From the NCBI GenBank assembly GCA_033557465.1, contig CM066031.1, positions 174,313,043-174,377,042 on the forward strand: a stretch of DNA of 64,000 nucleotides, in the 5' to 3' direction. The notes beneath the pieces are model-generated. The model made no database searches. It saw nothing but the letters and a program-made list of their open reading frames with translations, and was not told the origin of the DNA. The stretch is from Ichthyophis bannanicus. Lineage: Eukaryota > Chordata > Amphibia > Gymnophiona > Ichthyophiidae. A program made the position numbers and the translations under genes. Below, piece after piece: positions 54,106-64,000 of the stretch (the first letter of the stretch is position 1; every line of letters begins with the position of its first letter).

Positions 54106-56069
54106 TATATCAGTAGTTCGACCACCATCTAAATGGATTCCTGGAGGTGAAATAGATCCATTCATTTCAACGTTCCAGCAATTGGTTTTACAATATTTGC
54201 ATCAGATGGAGTTAGCTTCCCCCAATAATAGAGCACATAATACAGCTAATAATTTGATGAAATCTCAATGGCAAGCATTAAAAGAATTACGTCAAACCCC
54301 GAATATTATTGTTAAGAGAGCAGATAAAGGGGGTGCAACAGTAATACAATCGGTGGAACAATATTCAAGAATTGCCCGAACTCAATTGAATGATCAGAAT
54401 TTTTATCAACCTTTAGATAATGATCCATCAATAGAAGTACGGGCTAGGATTAGGAATCTGATACAAGAGGCCGTAGACCGGGGTTGGTTAACAAAAGAAG
54501 AATTCAATTTTTTGACACCAAAACATCCATTGATTCCAAATTTTTATACGGTGCCTAAAATACATAAATCTCTTACAAACCCACCAGGGAGGCCCATTGT
54601 ATCTTGTAGAGGTTCCATGCTGGAACCACTTTCCCAATTCTGTGACATATTTTTGAAACCTTGTGCACAATGGGTTATCTCTTATATACGTGATACATCT
54701 CATTTTTTGGAGAAAGTGGATTCGGTTACACAACCCATTGACGGTGCAATTTTGGTATCTTTAGATGTGGTAGCTCTATACACTAATATAGCTCAGGAGG
54801 AGGCTTTGGAAGTAATAAGGAAATTAGAGGTATCTTTACCCTCCCGGTTACCAAAGGAATTTTTTCTACAAATGTTGTCATTGGTTCTGACTAAAAATAA
54901 TTTTCAGTTTGAGGGAGAATTTTTTTTTACCAGATTCATGGCATTGCAATGGGGACCACTGTGGCCGCTTCAATCGCTACACTTTATTTAGCTGATTTTG
55001 AGATGAATGTAATTTTTCCTTCTGAATGGTATTCCAAGATTGGTCTGTGGGTCAGATTTTTGGACGATATTTTCTTTCTTTGGAATGACACTGAAGAAGC
55101 CCTACAAGCTTTTATAGATTGGCTGAATGTTCAAAAAGAGAATCTATCTTTTACATTACATTTTCATACACAGGAATTAGAGTTTTTGGATGTAAAAATC
55201 TTCAAACAGGGGTCTCGTCTATGTTCAACTCTTTATAGAAAATCAGTACAAAGAAATACTCTTTTACAGTACTCAAGTTTTCATCCTCCTGCTTTGAAGC
55301 GTGGATTACCTTACGGACAGTTTCTACGCCTCCGATGTATTTGTAGCTCTATTCAAGAATTTGAACATCATGCACAGGATTTGAAATTAAGATTACTGCA
55401 TAGGGGCTACCCTATCTCTATTGTGAAACAAGCCCTTATAAGGGCACGTTACACCCATAGAGAGTGGCTAAGAGATCCGGTGAAAAAACAGACTGAAGAG
55501 GATTTTATAACAGGCATATTACTTATATGGCTAACATCTCAAAAATCAGAACCATTCTTAAGAAGCATTGGCATATTTTAGCTCTTCACTCATGCTTTCA
55601 GAAACCTTTGCGGATAGCATACACTAGGGGCCCTAATATAGGTAATTTGATAAGCAATACACAGATTAGATCAACGCAAGCATCAGAGGATTCCTTGACA
55701 GGACATTTTGTGTGCTCTAAAGGTTCGTCTTGTGATCTTTGCCAGCAGACCATTGAAGGCAGGGAATGGTCTATTCCCAACACTACTATAAAACAGACAT
55801 CCAAATGGTTAACTACATGTTCTACATCTTATGTGGTTTATATTTTGGTTTGTCCTTATACAAAGGTATATGTTGGACGGACCATTAGGAAGGTAAAACT
55901 CCGTTTACAGGAGCATGCGTCTAGAATACGGAATTCGGTAATTTCAGCTCCTTTGGTACAACACTGCATAGAATTGAAACATTCATTCTCTGATTTTCAT
56001 TGGCGAATCATTGATCATGTTCCACTAACTCCCAGAGAGCCCCCCTCTCTGGGAGTTAGTGGAACATGA
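54106..56069 (+). pseudogene. Penelope-like protein, main part of the plus copy
   Basis: Resumes after the Ngaro with TPDISVVRPPSKWIPGGEI and runs through ADKGGATVIQSVEQYSRI into RT. The catalytic Asp-Asp (RFLDDIFFLW, about 55054-55083) and GIAMGTTVAASIATLY are intact, but the frame is broken at a poly-T run (about 54920-54930, extra T) and by a one-base loss near 55521. The GIY-YIG endonuclease follows at about 55830. The last residues are replaced by an inverted duplication at 56003-56081. So RT residues survive here while the frame does not, the reverse of the inverted copy. Confidence 0.85.
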
Positions 56070-56081
56070 TCAATGGTTCGC
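56003..56081. repeat. 36-bp inverted repeat at the end of the Penelope ORF
   Basis: Arms 56003-56038 and 56046-56081 are complementary with one mismatch, separated by GCCCCCC. The inverted copy at 45 kb lacks the second arm and reads on into the normal C-terminus, so this palindrome is a private change of the plus copy, most simply a template switch onto the newly made strand. Confidence 0.85.
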
Positions 56082-56738
56082 AACGGCTCCAGTGGTTAGA
56101 ACAAAGCTGGATTTTTCAGATTGGCTGTTTAGAACCGAAGGGGTTGGACTTAGAACTCGATTGGATGAGTCTAGTCTGATGTCATAAGGGCGGGTAGTTG
56201 GAGGCCCTTAAAAACCTTTCGCTGTGCTTTAGATTTTGATCAATAAGTGTGACTGTAACAATGGAGGTGCCCGGCTCAGGAGAAGAAGGAATTTTGTTGA
56301 TATAATGAGCTGAAAGAAGAAGAACAGCTCGGTGAAAGGATGGGAATTCGATACTTTCTGGGCTGGACACATTAACTCAGATGAGTATGAATGTTAGCAG
56401 ATGTTTAAGCGTTGAGGCAGAGCCGGAAAGAAGTGCGCGGCTCTAAACGCAGTGCTGTGTTCGTTGAGATCTGCAGTATGGAACTTTAAACATGGTTGTG
56501 ATTGTGAAGTAGCATCAGGTTTGAATGTGATTACCTCACAGTATTTTATACGGTGGTTAGGTTACCACAATAGTAATTAAAAGGGAAGTCACGCTTCAGG
56601 AGGGAGGAATCTCTCATGGGAAAAACATCTGACAAAAAATTCAAAAATTCAATATTAGGATATCAGTTACTTTAGATTCACTCAATAGGTAAGATAAGGT
56701 GTAGATAAGAGAGTGAAGGGTGGGTGATTATTTAGTTT
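56082..56738 (+). repeat. Penelope 3' UTR / terminal region, plus copy
   Basis: Matches the reverse complement of 44640-45150 closely until the end near CACTCAATAGGTA. About 45 bases not present in the other arm follow before the target duplication. I could not find a convincing hammerhead core in it. Confidence 0.7.
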
Positions 56739-56753
56739 AAACTTGAAATGTAC
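56739..56753 (+). repeat. Right target-site duplication of the Penelope composite
   Basis: AAACTTGAAATGTAC, matching 44609-44623. About 45 bases of extra sequence lie between the end of the recognisable Penelope arm (near 56693) and this repeat. Confidence 0.85.
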
Positions 56754-56781
56754 AACAACACTATAGAAATAAAACTATAAA

Positions 56782-57227
56782 TTAATTTCTTTGTGTACTA
56801 AACAAAGCACAGGCGTTAATTATGTATATTTTCCAGAGCTGACATATTTCAGTTAATAAATTCAAAATAAAGAGATATTTTTCTACCTTTTGTGCATTTT
56901 TTTTTAGTTGCAATTGCTCCAGCCACTTTCTTCTGGTTTCTTCGGGTCTTCTGCTAACTCTCCATCGTCTGCTGTCCATTTGTCCTTTCTTCTCTTCTTC
57001 TAGTTTTTTTTTCCATTGTCTCTCTACATCTGCTTTAACATACTAATCTTTCTCCTTCTGCTCTTTCCTCATTCCTTTTTCATCCACTCAAATTTTACCC
57101 CTCCATCCTCAAGCCCCACTTACTCTCCCGATACCCGGCCAATTGTAGATTTTTCTTCCCTCCCACACAAAATATTTTTCCCCTCTTCATTTCACTCTCC
57201 CAGCCCCATCCCATTCTAATCCTCCCC
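56782..57227. other. AT- then CT-rich sequence, no gene seen
   Basis: No domain-bearing frame; it grades into the minisatellite. Confidence 0.4.
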
Positions 57228-57800
57228 CAACATCAGCTCCCTTTGAGTTCCAGCCCCACCCAGCATCCGCTCCCTTCTAGTCCCAGCCCATTTCCAGTCC
57301 TAGCCCCCCATCAGCCCATTTCCAATTCTATCCTAGCCCCACCATCAGCCCATTTCCAGTCCTAGTTCTCCATCCATTTCCAGTCCTATCCGAGTCCCTC
57401 CATCAGCTCATTTCCAATCCCAGCCCCCCATCAGCCCATTTCTAGTCCTTTCCTAGCCCCACCATCAGCCCATGTCAAATCCTAGCTCCCCTCCACTCAT
57501 CCCATTTCCAATCCAAGCCCCCATGAGCCTACTTCCAGTTCTAGCCCCTTCATGAGTCCATTTTAATCCAAACTCCCACCACAGCCCATTTCCAGTCCTA
57601 TCTTAACCCCTCCATCAGCCCATTTCCTGTCCTAGCTCCCCATACCTACTCAGACCATTTTCAGTCCTAGCTCCCACCCCTTACAGCCCATTTCCATTCC
57701 AAGCCCCCCTTCCCATCAGCTATTTGCAGTTCAAGCCCCCCCTTCCACTCAGCCCATTTCCATTCCAAGCCCCCCTCCCTATCAGCAATTTGCAGTTCAA
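57228..57800. repeat. Minisatellite
   Basis: About fifteen to twenty imperfect copies of a 28-42-bp unit built from CATCAGCCCATTTCCAGTCC and TAGCCCC, varying in length and base content. Confidence 0.85.
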
Positions 57801-58384
57801 ATTTGCTGTTTCCCATCAGCGCCGGTGGGCTTAACAGAGCCGCGAGAAAGAGAAACTCTCCATCCGCGGCTCTGAAAAGCCCATGCTGAGGGATCTGATT
57901 CAGGGAGGGCTCTGCCGGACAGGCGGGGGGGTGTGGGGGGGGTGGCCGAGGCCATGGCCATGGGACACTTGATTATGCCGCTGCCTTGGCGGCGGTCTTT
58001 TAATGTAGAATGTTCCCTGTGCAAACAACATTCTTGCTCAATGGACGGGACGGCCCTGCCTCAAAACCTTGCACTGACTCTGGTGCCATTACAGCAGATC
58101 TTGGAGAGCAGTGGAATGTTTGACCATACAGCTGATATATACTTCAAAATGTCCCACTTCTCTTGTATACAACCACATTTAACTACAACTTCCTACTGGC
58201 ATAAAATCCATTTCCATCTTTGAAGCAATATAGTTTGGTCCTGAAGACTTTATAATAGATTTCAGTTCTTTATATTACTGTAAACTGGATCTCTCTCCTC
58301 ACTGTAACAATTTATAGCAAGAACCTGCCCTTAAAACAAAAGAAAAAAAGTAGTAGGTTTTTTTGTGTGTGTGCTTCCGCTACC
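57801..58384. other. Unclassified sequence, no gene seen
   Basis: GC-rich first half with CpG sites (about 57810-58060), AT-rich second half. No supported coding or repeat signature. Confidence 0.4.
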
Positions 58385-58391
58385 AGAGCAT

Positions 58392-58550
58392 GAACATCTT
58401 CTTATCTATGCAGCTCTTTGGGAGCCTGAGCAGCACAGTGCAGGAACTCTCACACTGGTCTCACGAGATCTGAGCTAGAGGCCAATGTGAGAGTTCCTAT
58501 ACTGCACAGCTCAGATTTACAGAGTTACACTTGCACTGAGGAAGATGTTC
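58392..58550. repeat. Foldback (long hairpin) sequence
   Basis: Inner arms 58426-58462 and 58478-58514 (37 bases each) pair with few mismatches; outer segments 58392-58404 and 58538-58550 also pair (GAACATCTTC with GAAGATGTTC). The whole could fold into a roughly 160-base hairpin, as in MITEs or microRNA-like precursors. Confidence 0.7.
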
Positions 58551-59329
58551 CCATGGCCACGTAGAGCAGCGTGAACGTTTGGCTCTATAGCTAGCTAGGG
58601 AAGAGGAGGAAAGCTGAATGACTTGGAGGGAGGAGAGGGAAATGGCTGGCTGATATGATTACTGGAGTTGGCAGGGGAAGTGGCTGACCGATGGGATAAA
58701 AAAAATGAGATTTGGTGACAACAGGGTTGGGGAGAGAGTGTGGGTGGGGAAGGGAGGCAGCTGGTAGTGTATTTATCCCAGTGAACTGTAGGGTGCATTA
58801 AGGGCCTGATTTACTAAGGGATATGTTTACTAAACTGTGGTAAAGTCACCGGCGGTAAGCTCAGCGCTAATGTTACCGACGCCGTATAAGGCTATGGGAG
58901 GGTGTGAGCAGGCTGGCATAAAGGGAGCCATGGGCCATGTACGGCATGGAACAGGGCACCCTGACCATGTTCTGCATAGAACAGGGAACCCTGACTGTTC
59001 CACGCAGAATAGGGCACCCTGATCATGTACCTCGTGGCAGAGGGCGCCTGGCTATGAACCACACAGTAATGGCACGACACACATTAAGGTGACACTCGTG
59101 AAGGTGCCTGAAGGGTATAAGGTGCTGCAACCAAGGGTCAAGGCGTCTGTAGGCAAGATGCCCTGAGGGGTCAATGCGGAGAAGGTGAAAGGGTCCTGAA
59201 GGGGAAGGTGCTGGATAAGAGAGCAGCAATGGAAGTCAATCAGAAGGTGAGGGATGGACAGACAGACGGTAGTTTGTAGATCAGATGATCCCTGTCCATC
59301 TGATATTGTAGTCAGTAATTGGGATGTGG

Positions 59330-60030
59330 GCCCCAGCTCAGGCTGCACACTCTGCCTGTCTGACAGGATGGATTGAAAAGGGCATGCATAAAGTAGCTCA
59401 CACAGAATAGATGCAAAGATGCCTGGGTCCATGCTTAACCTGCAGCCCTTTTGGATGGTCTGTGTACCAGCCAACAACAAAATGAACAGAAAAAAAACAG
59501 CAGGAACTGAACTGGCCCTCCGGGTGTCCAGACAGTGCCACAACCACTGTGCTAAACCTACAAAGCATCTGGCATGGCAGGGATCACCAACAAAGGAAAC
59601 GTATGCATCTGTCTGCAAAGTACAAACAGGTGGAAAGATACACATCACCCACGTAGGATATGGCTGCATGTCTAGTATATATGTGATGGAGGCCCCCACT
59701 GGCAGCCACCAGTCCCCCAAGCCTGTCCACTGTATGGGTCATGTATCAGCTGCAGACACATGACCAACACTCTCCAATGGTACACAGCTCAGGCCGCATA
59801 CCCTGCCTGTTGCATAGGATGGATTGAAAAGGGCACACAGAATAGATGCAAAGGTGCTTGGTACCGTGCCTAACCTGCACTCCTTTTGGATAGTCCTTGC
59901 ACCAGCCAAGAACAAAATGAACAGAAAAAACACCAGTGGGAACTGAATTGTCTCTCTGGGGGTATCCAAACACTGCCACAATCACTATGCTAAGCTTACA
60001 CACCATCTTGTATGGGAAGATCAACTAATA
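59330..60030. repeat. Internal 260-bp direct duplication with tRNA-like boxes
   Basis: 59330-59600 and 59782-60030 are similar throughout (shared words include CAGGATGGATTGAAAAGGGC, GAATAGATGCAAAG and AACAAAATGAACAGAAAAAA). On the minus strand each copy carries a tRNA-like cassette: TAGCACAGTGG then AGTTCAGTTCC in the first, TAGCATAGTGA then ATTCAGTTCC in the second. Confidence 0.8.
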
Positions 60031-63000
60031 AAGGAAATGTTTGTATGTAAGTGAGTATCTGCCTGTAATGTATCAGCAGGTTCCAGCTCAGTCTCACAGG
60101 ACATTTATTGACCTGTGTGTTCTGCACATATTGGCACATAAATACAGATACAGCAGGTTGTCTTGCACTGAATTCAGGTGAGTCCGTCGCATGTTGCAAA
60201 CCAACAGGTGTACCTCCCACTGGGTGGTGCTGTGTACAAGGACAGTGCAGGAGCCCTGATACTAGGCCCCTGCAATGGGCAACTGTGGAAAATCAGCAAA
60301 CAATGCAGCAGCATGTGCCTGCCTGCAATGTCTGAGCATGTAGGTATCTCCCAATGTCAGCAGTTGATGGGCTGGTGTATAGTGCAGAGATGGAAAAGAC
60401 ACAAGGTCTGTTACCAACAGGTCCCATGTACATCCAGTGCTGTGTCCAAGGCTCATCTCCATGACAGATGCCAAGTAGGAGCTGCATTACGTGCATTGCG
60501 CTGCATGTCCCTCTTTGCAGTCCATGGTCCGCAGGCCAGAATGTTCAGAGCATGTGTGTAGACATCATGTTGCTAGTTATGAGTCACCAACACCCATTAT
60601 GTATGTCACACACTATATAACATTCCTGCCTGTCATGTTAACCATGGCAATCCAGCACATGCATACCCTGCAACAACAGTGGAGGTGTATGTAGAGCCAA
60701 AGAAAGTACAAGTGGGAGCTGTTTGTTGCTCGTCAACCTGGATAGCCAGTGCTAAATAGCTCATAAGCCAACTATGTCCCTAATGGGCCAGTCAGATGGA
60801 GATGTTAATTTACCAAGTTGTCCCTAGTCATCCTGCCTGGGGAAAATACGTGTGGACAAATTGTAAACAAGGCAGGAAGAGATGCAGGAGCTGACATGCA
60901 GCTGAACGCTGTCTATGGGCCGGCATATTGTGGCTCTGTCAGCATGGCACTAACAATGTTGTTAGTTGGCCTGGATAAGAACACCATAATGGTGCTGCAC
61001 AGACATGGAGACAGAACCAGATACAATTTCCTTGGACATTATGGGGCCCTGCTGCATCAGCCGTGAATCAGCTTGCTATGGACCTCATGAAGATTGTGCC
61101 ATGGAATGCCTGTTGAGTTTGTAAGGCAACATACTGTACATGTGCACCCAAAGTACACCTGTTGTACCACTATTGCATCTCTTGCAATGTTGCCCAATGA
61201 AGAGTGACTGTACAGGGTCTGGATGTGTAGTATGCACTGAGTAGCTATGTGCAAACACAACACAATATGAGGGAAGCTAAAGTAACTAATGTGTACAGTC
61301 ATGTTGTTAAGCAATCATGTATATGATGCCTCACATGCCCCTCCATGATATCTAGGATATTATGCAAAGTTATGTTGTATGGGCACAGCTAATGTATGTA
61401 CATATGCAGTGGCTATCTGCAAAAGGGCTGCTGCCGACAATCACACATGTGTCACAGAGGCTATGAACCATGTGAAAGAAATGGTAGGCTCAGCTAAATG
61501 TGAGCATACTGTACACATGTCACCTATGCCTCGGACATTGTTACTTAACTGACAACATTTGCTATTAAGCATGGGATGTCTCAGTGAACCACAGGTCTGA
61601 TAGCAGTAATCAGGGCCATGTTGGGTTATGATGTGTCCAGATATATATGAACCAAAGCTATCTCTGAGAGATTACCAGTTGAAAGAGAAATGGTGTACCT
61701 CAGGAATGGCTGTGACTGTGTGAACTGACACATTGTGCATTCATCTGAACATTAGAGGTGTGCATCTTTGTACATATGTGCTGTCTCACAGAGATCTGAA
61801 CCATACATAACACATTTGGAAAATTGTGCTTCTACATATATGTGTGTTATATATCTCCACAGTGGCCAGTGAGGACATTGTTGCACTAGAGATGTCAGTG
61901 TGGTGAGTAAGTTGGAGGGCATGCAATGATGTGTCCTGCATCATCCCCAGAACTTTCATGGGACATATATGTGGGACATGGCTGATGTTTCAACATAGTT
62001 GATGTGAATGTGTTTCTATGTATGAATGCCATGTGCAAAAATACATAATTCATAGAGTCTCATCTGGGTGGTGCACAGTGATGTGTCGGTGCATTGCATG
62101 ACTGCCATCTGTCTAACCTTGATGTGAATGAAGTGATCATATGTGGCCTGCCTATTGAAAACCAGGGTCCATACACACAAATGAGAGGGAGCAGGATCTA
62201 GCCAGGTATAATACAATTATCTGACACACCACAGAGACCCTATTCTGGAAAGTTAGCTCCTGAGAATCAATGACAAGGGGTCATGCACAGATGGATATGT
62301 GTGTTGCCTAGAAAAGCGTACCCACCTGTCAACCATGTTTATCTGCTCATGTGATGCCACACAATCACCCTAACATACCCTGATGCCACTCACACAGCAT
62401 ATGGGTGTGTTCAGGAGCCACAGAGCATCTCAGAGGGCTAGCACCTGAGTAGGTACTGTGCCAAATCTACCCAGAAGTCATGTACACTGGTAACTACAGC
62501 AGTCACCTCTATAAATGCCTTCCATCATCTGGGATATGATCTGCAAGGTTGAGATGGAGCTAGTTATGTTAACCACATGTGCTGGCACAGTAAAAACTAT
62601 GTCCCACACAGGTGAAGACTCAGCAAAATAAATAGCTTTAGGGTGTCACTGTATTCCCCTATGTCCATGAGGTGAACATGTCTGAGAATGTGCATGTAAT
62701 ATACAATATAAGCCATGTGAGAGAATACAGATAAGCAGATCAGTAAATGCACCATGCCAAGTGTGTGGCACAGCATCATAGAGACTCAGGATGAAGTACA
62801 CATGTGACTGTGTAAGCTATAAACATATCAAGATGTTCCAAGCTTTATTAGGAAATAAAAGGTCAACATGGTATGTGACCTGGCCAAGCATTAAAACCAT
62901 GGTACAGTTACCTTCTCACAACAAACATCATCTGATGTCACTGTGCACAACATATTCATGCACACACATATGTACACTGTAAATCCCCAAATTTCACCAA

Positions 63001-64000
63001 GACACCCTGTAGGCAGAGTAGCACATCTGGGTATGCCCAAACAGACATGACACCTGTTGTAGTGGTGCACCTTGTGAGGGATGCATAAGAGCCTGCCACG
63101 GTGAAAATGGCCAGCACAATGGTGACAAAGACATAACACACCCCATATACAATGTGCCTCTGCTGCTACACACCTACTGTGAAGCTGTGTCCTGCAAAAA
63201 CAGTTGTCAGTCATGGGCCATGGCAGTGACATGTTAAAACAAGCAAACTGTAAATGACAGTCAGGAATGCCAGGCCGCAGTTGTCAGTGCTGCTTCTACA
63301 TGACTGTGTCCTGCAAATAGTCTTTTTCCCTGGCTCTAATGACATGTGGAGCATCACAGCTATCTTCATGTCCTGCAGCCATGGGTATTGACAGTGAGGT
63401 CCAAGGTTTGACAATGATGATGACAGAATCCATAGTAAGGGACTGAGACACCTATGGTGTGCCAAGGAGCCACTCGGCACAAGCAGTGGACTGTCTTGCC
63501 AGCCCAGTGTGCATCCTCTGGATGCACCAATCCGCCACTTGGATTGCAATGTCCAGCATTAGTATGTGTTCCACAACAAAAGCTCCTTTATTGTATGCTA
63601 CCCCTTCTCAGTCATCATCTCCTGTTGTTGCTGTCTCATCCAACCCGTGAGCGGTGGTGACAGCAGATGAACTGATGGGCCCATCTACTGTGGGAGGTCC
63701 ATGTTCTGTGAAAAATATAATAGGAAGGTTGGTATGTTTGTCATCACAGGTCATGAGTTACCATCCCAGTGTTTGCTACTTTTACAATTCAGTATGGAAA
63801 ACTGTACAAGTACATTGCTGTAACACAGTTATCAATGAAGGCATAGGGCATACAAACGGAACAGTACAGATCATGTTCACCTACCCAGCCATATAGACAT
63901 GTCCATGGCCATGTGGAATGGGTGTGTAATAGGTCCCCATCATATCTATTAGTGCAGCATGACAATGATGTCTCAATGGTGTCTGAGTAACAAACCAGCC
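60031..64000. other. Non-coding interior of the third Harbinger relative
   Basis: Four kilobases of TG/CA-rich sequence without a supported gene, in texture like 8.9-11 kb and 37-39 kb. I see no LINE, SINE or LTR remnant in it. Confidence 0.45.

Larger units (their letters stand above)
44624..56738. mobile_element. Head-to-head Penelope-like composite, split by a Ngaro element
   Basis: A 5'-truncated Penelope copy in minus orientation (44624 to about 47000) abuts a longer plus-strand copy (about 47000 to 56693). The outer ends are inverted repeats of each other and both carry the same 3' UTR. One 15-bp target duplication encloses both, so they entered as a single insertion. Such inverted partial copies next to the 5' end are known for Penelope elements. 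The plus copy was later split by a Ngaro element at 47167-54098. Without the Ngaro the composite is about 5.2 kb. Confidence 0.85.
58819..64000. mobile_element. Third Harbinger-family element, right end outside window
   Basis: GGGATATGTTTACTAAACTG at 58819, preceded by TAA (TTA/TAA-type target), is the family's end sequence. The next bases resemble the left end at 29026 more than that at 5685 (GTCACCGGCGGTAA against GTCACCCGCGGTAG). No opposite end is found up to 64000. The interior has no recognisable transposase or Myb-like exon. Short minus-strand frames at 62891-63549 show no known domain. Confidence 0.55.

Noticed and set aside
62891..63549. A small membrane-protein-like gene on the minus strand
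   Set aside because: Hydrophobic stretches occur, but the frames are short, in different phases, without splice support and without a known domain.
1..64000. CRISPR arrays, bacterial operons or rRNA genes
   Set aside because: No regular short repeats with unique spacers and no rRNA signature. All coding evidence points to eukaryotic mobile elements with introns.

Overview
The window looks like a repeat-saturated stretch of a large vertebrate genome, probably amphibian; a caecilian-like genome would fit, but this rests only on the mix of elements. I see no host gene. Almost every recognisable coding sequence belongs to a transposable element, and the elements are nested in each other. I count a Gmr1-like Ty3/Gypsy element, CR1 and L2 LINEs, tRNA-derived SINEs, PIF/Harbinger DNA transposons, Penelope-like elements and a Ngaro (tyrosine-recombinase) element.

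Layout. 1-4640: the 3' part of a Gypsy element whose gag-pol frame encodes capsid, zinc knuckle, protease, dUTPase, reverse transcriptase and RNase H but no recognisable integrase. 5685-25063: a 19.4-kb Harbinger bounded by matching terminal inverted repeats and TTA duplications. It carries a minus-strand transposase (12.5-13.8 kb), a plus-strand spliced Myb-like gene (14.85-22.08 kb) and possibly a third spliced minus-strand gene (23.3-23.9 kb). The transposase and Myb genes diverge from a 600-bp palindromic promoter region with mirrored TATA boxes. A CR1 with a full-length ORF2 and several older LINE/SINE pieces sit inside it. 25.2-27.5 kb: a decayed L2 interrupted twice. 27.5-29 kb: a hammerhead-like motif of Penelope type and LINE tails. 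29026-40597: a second, poorly bounded Harbinger relative carrying two tandem minus-strand L2 copies and a CR1 tail. 40.7-44.6 kb: small MITE/SINE pieces and a Penelope RT remnant.

44609-56753: a composite Penelope insertion with a 15-bp target duplication. A 5'-truncated inverted copy (minus) lies head to head with a longer plus-strand copy, and the plus copy is split by a 6.9-kb Ngaro element with textbook split direct repeats (A1-ORFs-B1-A2-B2) and ORFs for Gag, RT/RNase H, tyrosine recombinase and an SGNH hydrolase. 57.2-57.8 kb: a minisatellite. 58819 to the window end: the left end and interior of a third Harbinger relative.

How the parts work together. In each autonomous element the genes form a self-contained mobility system, but most copies here are broken by identifiable lesions: a nonsense codon in gag, a missing transposase exon, frameshifts or lost motifs in both Penelope copies, and an Arg-to-His change in the recombinase. 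The least expected structures are the oversized Harbinger with its palindromic promoter and repeated tRNA-like pol III boxes, and the Gypsy element with a dUTPase where an integrase would be expected.
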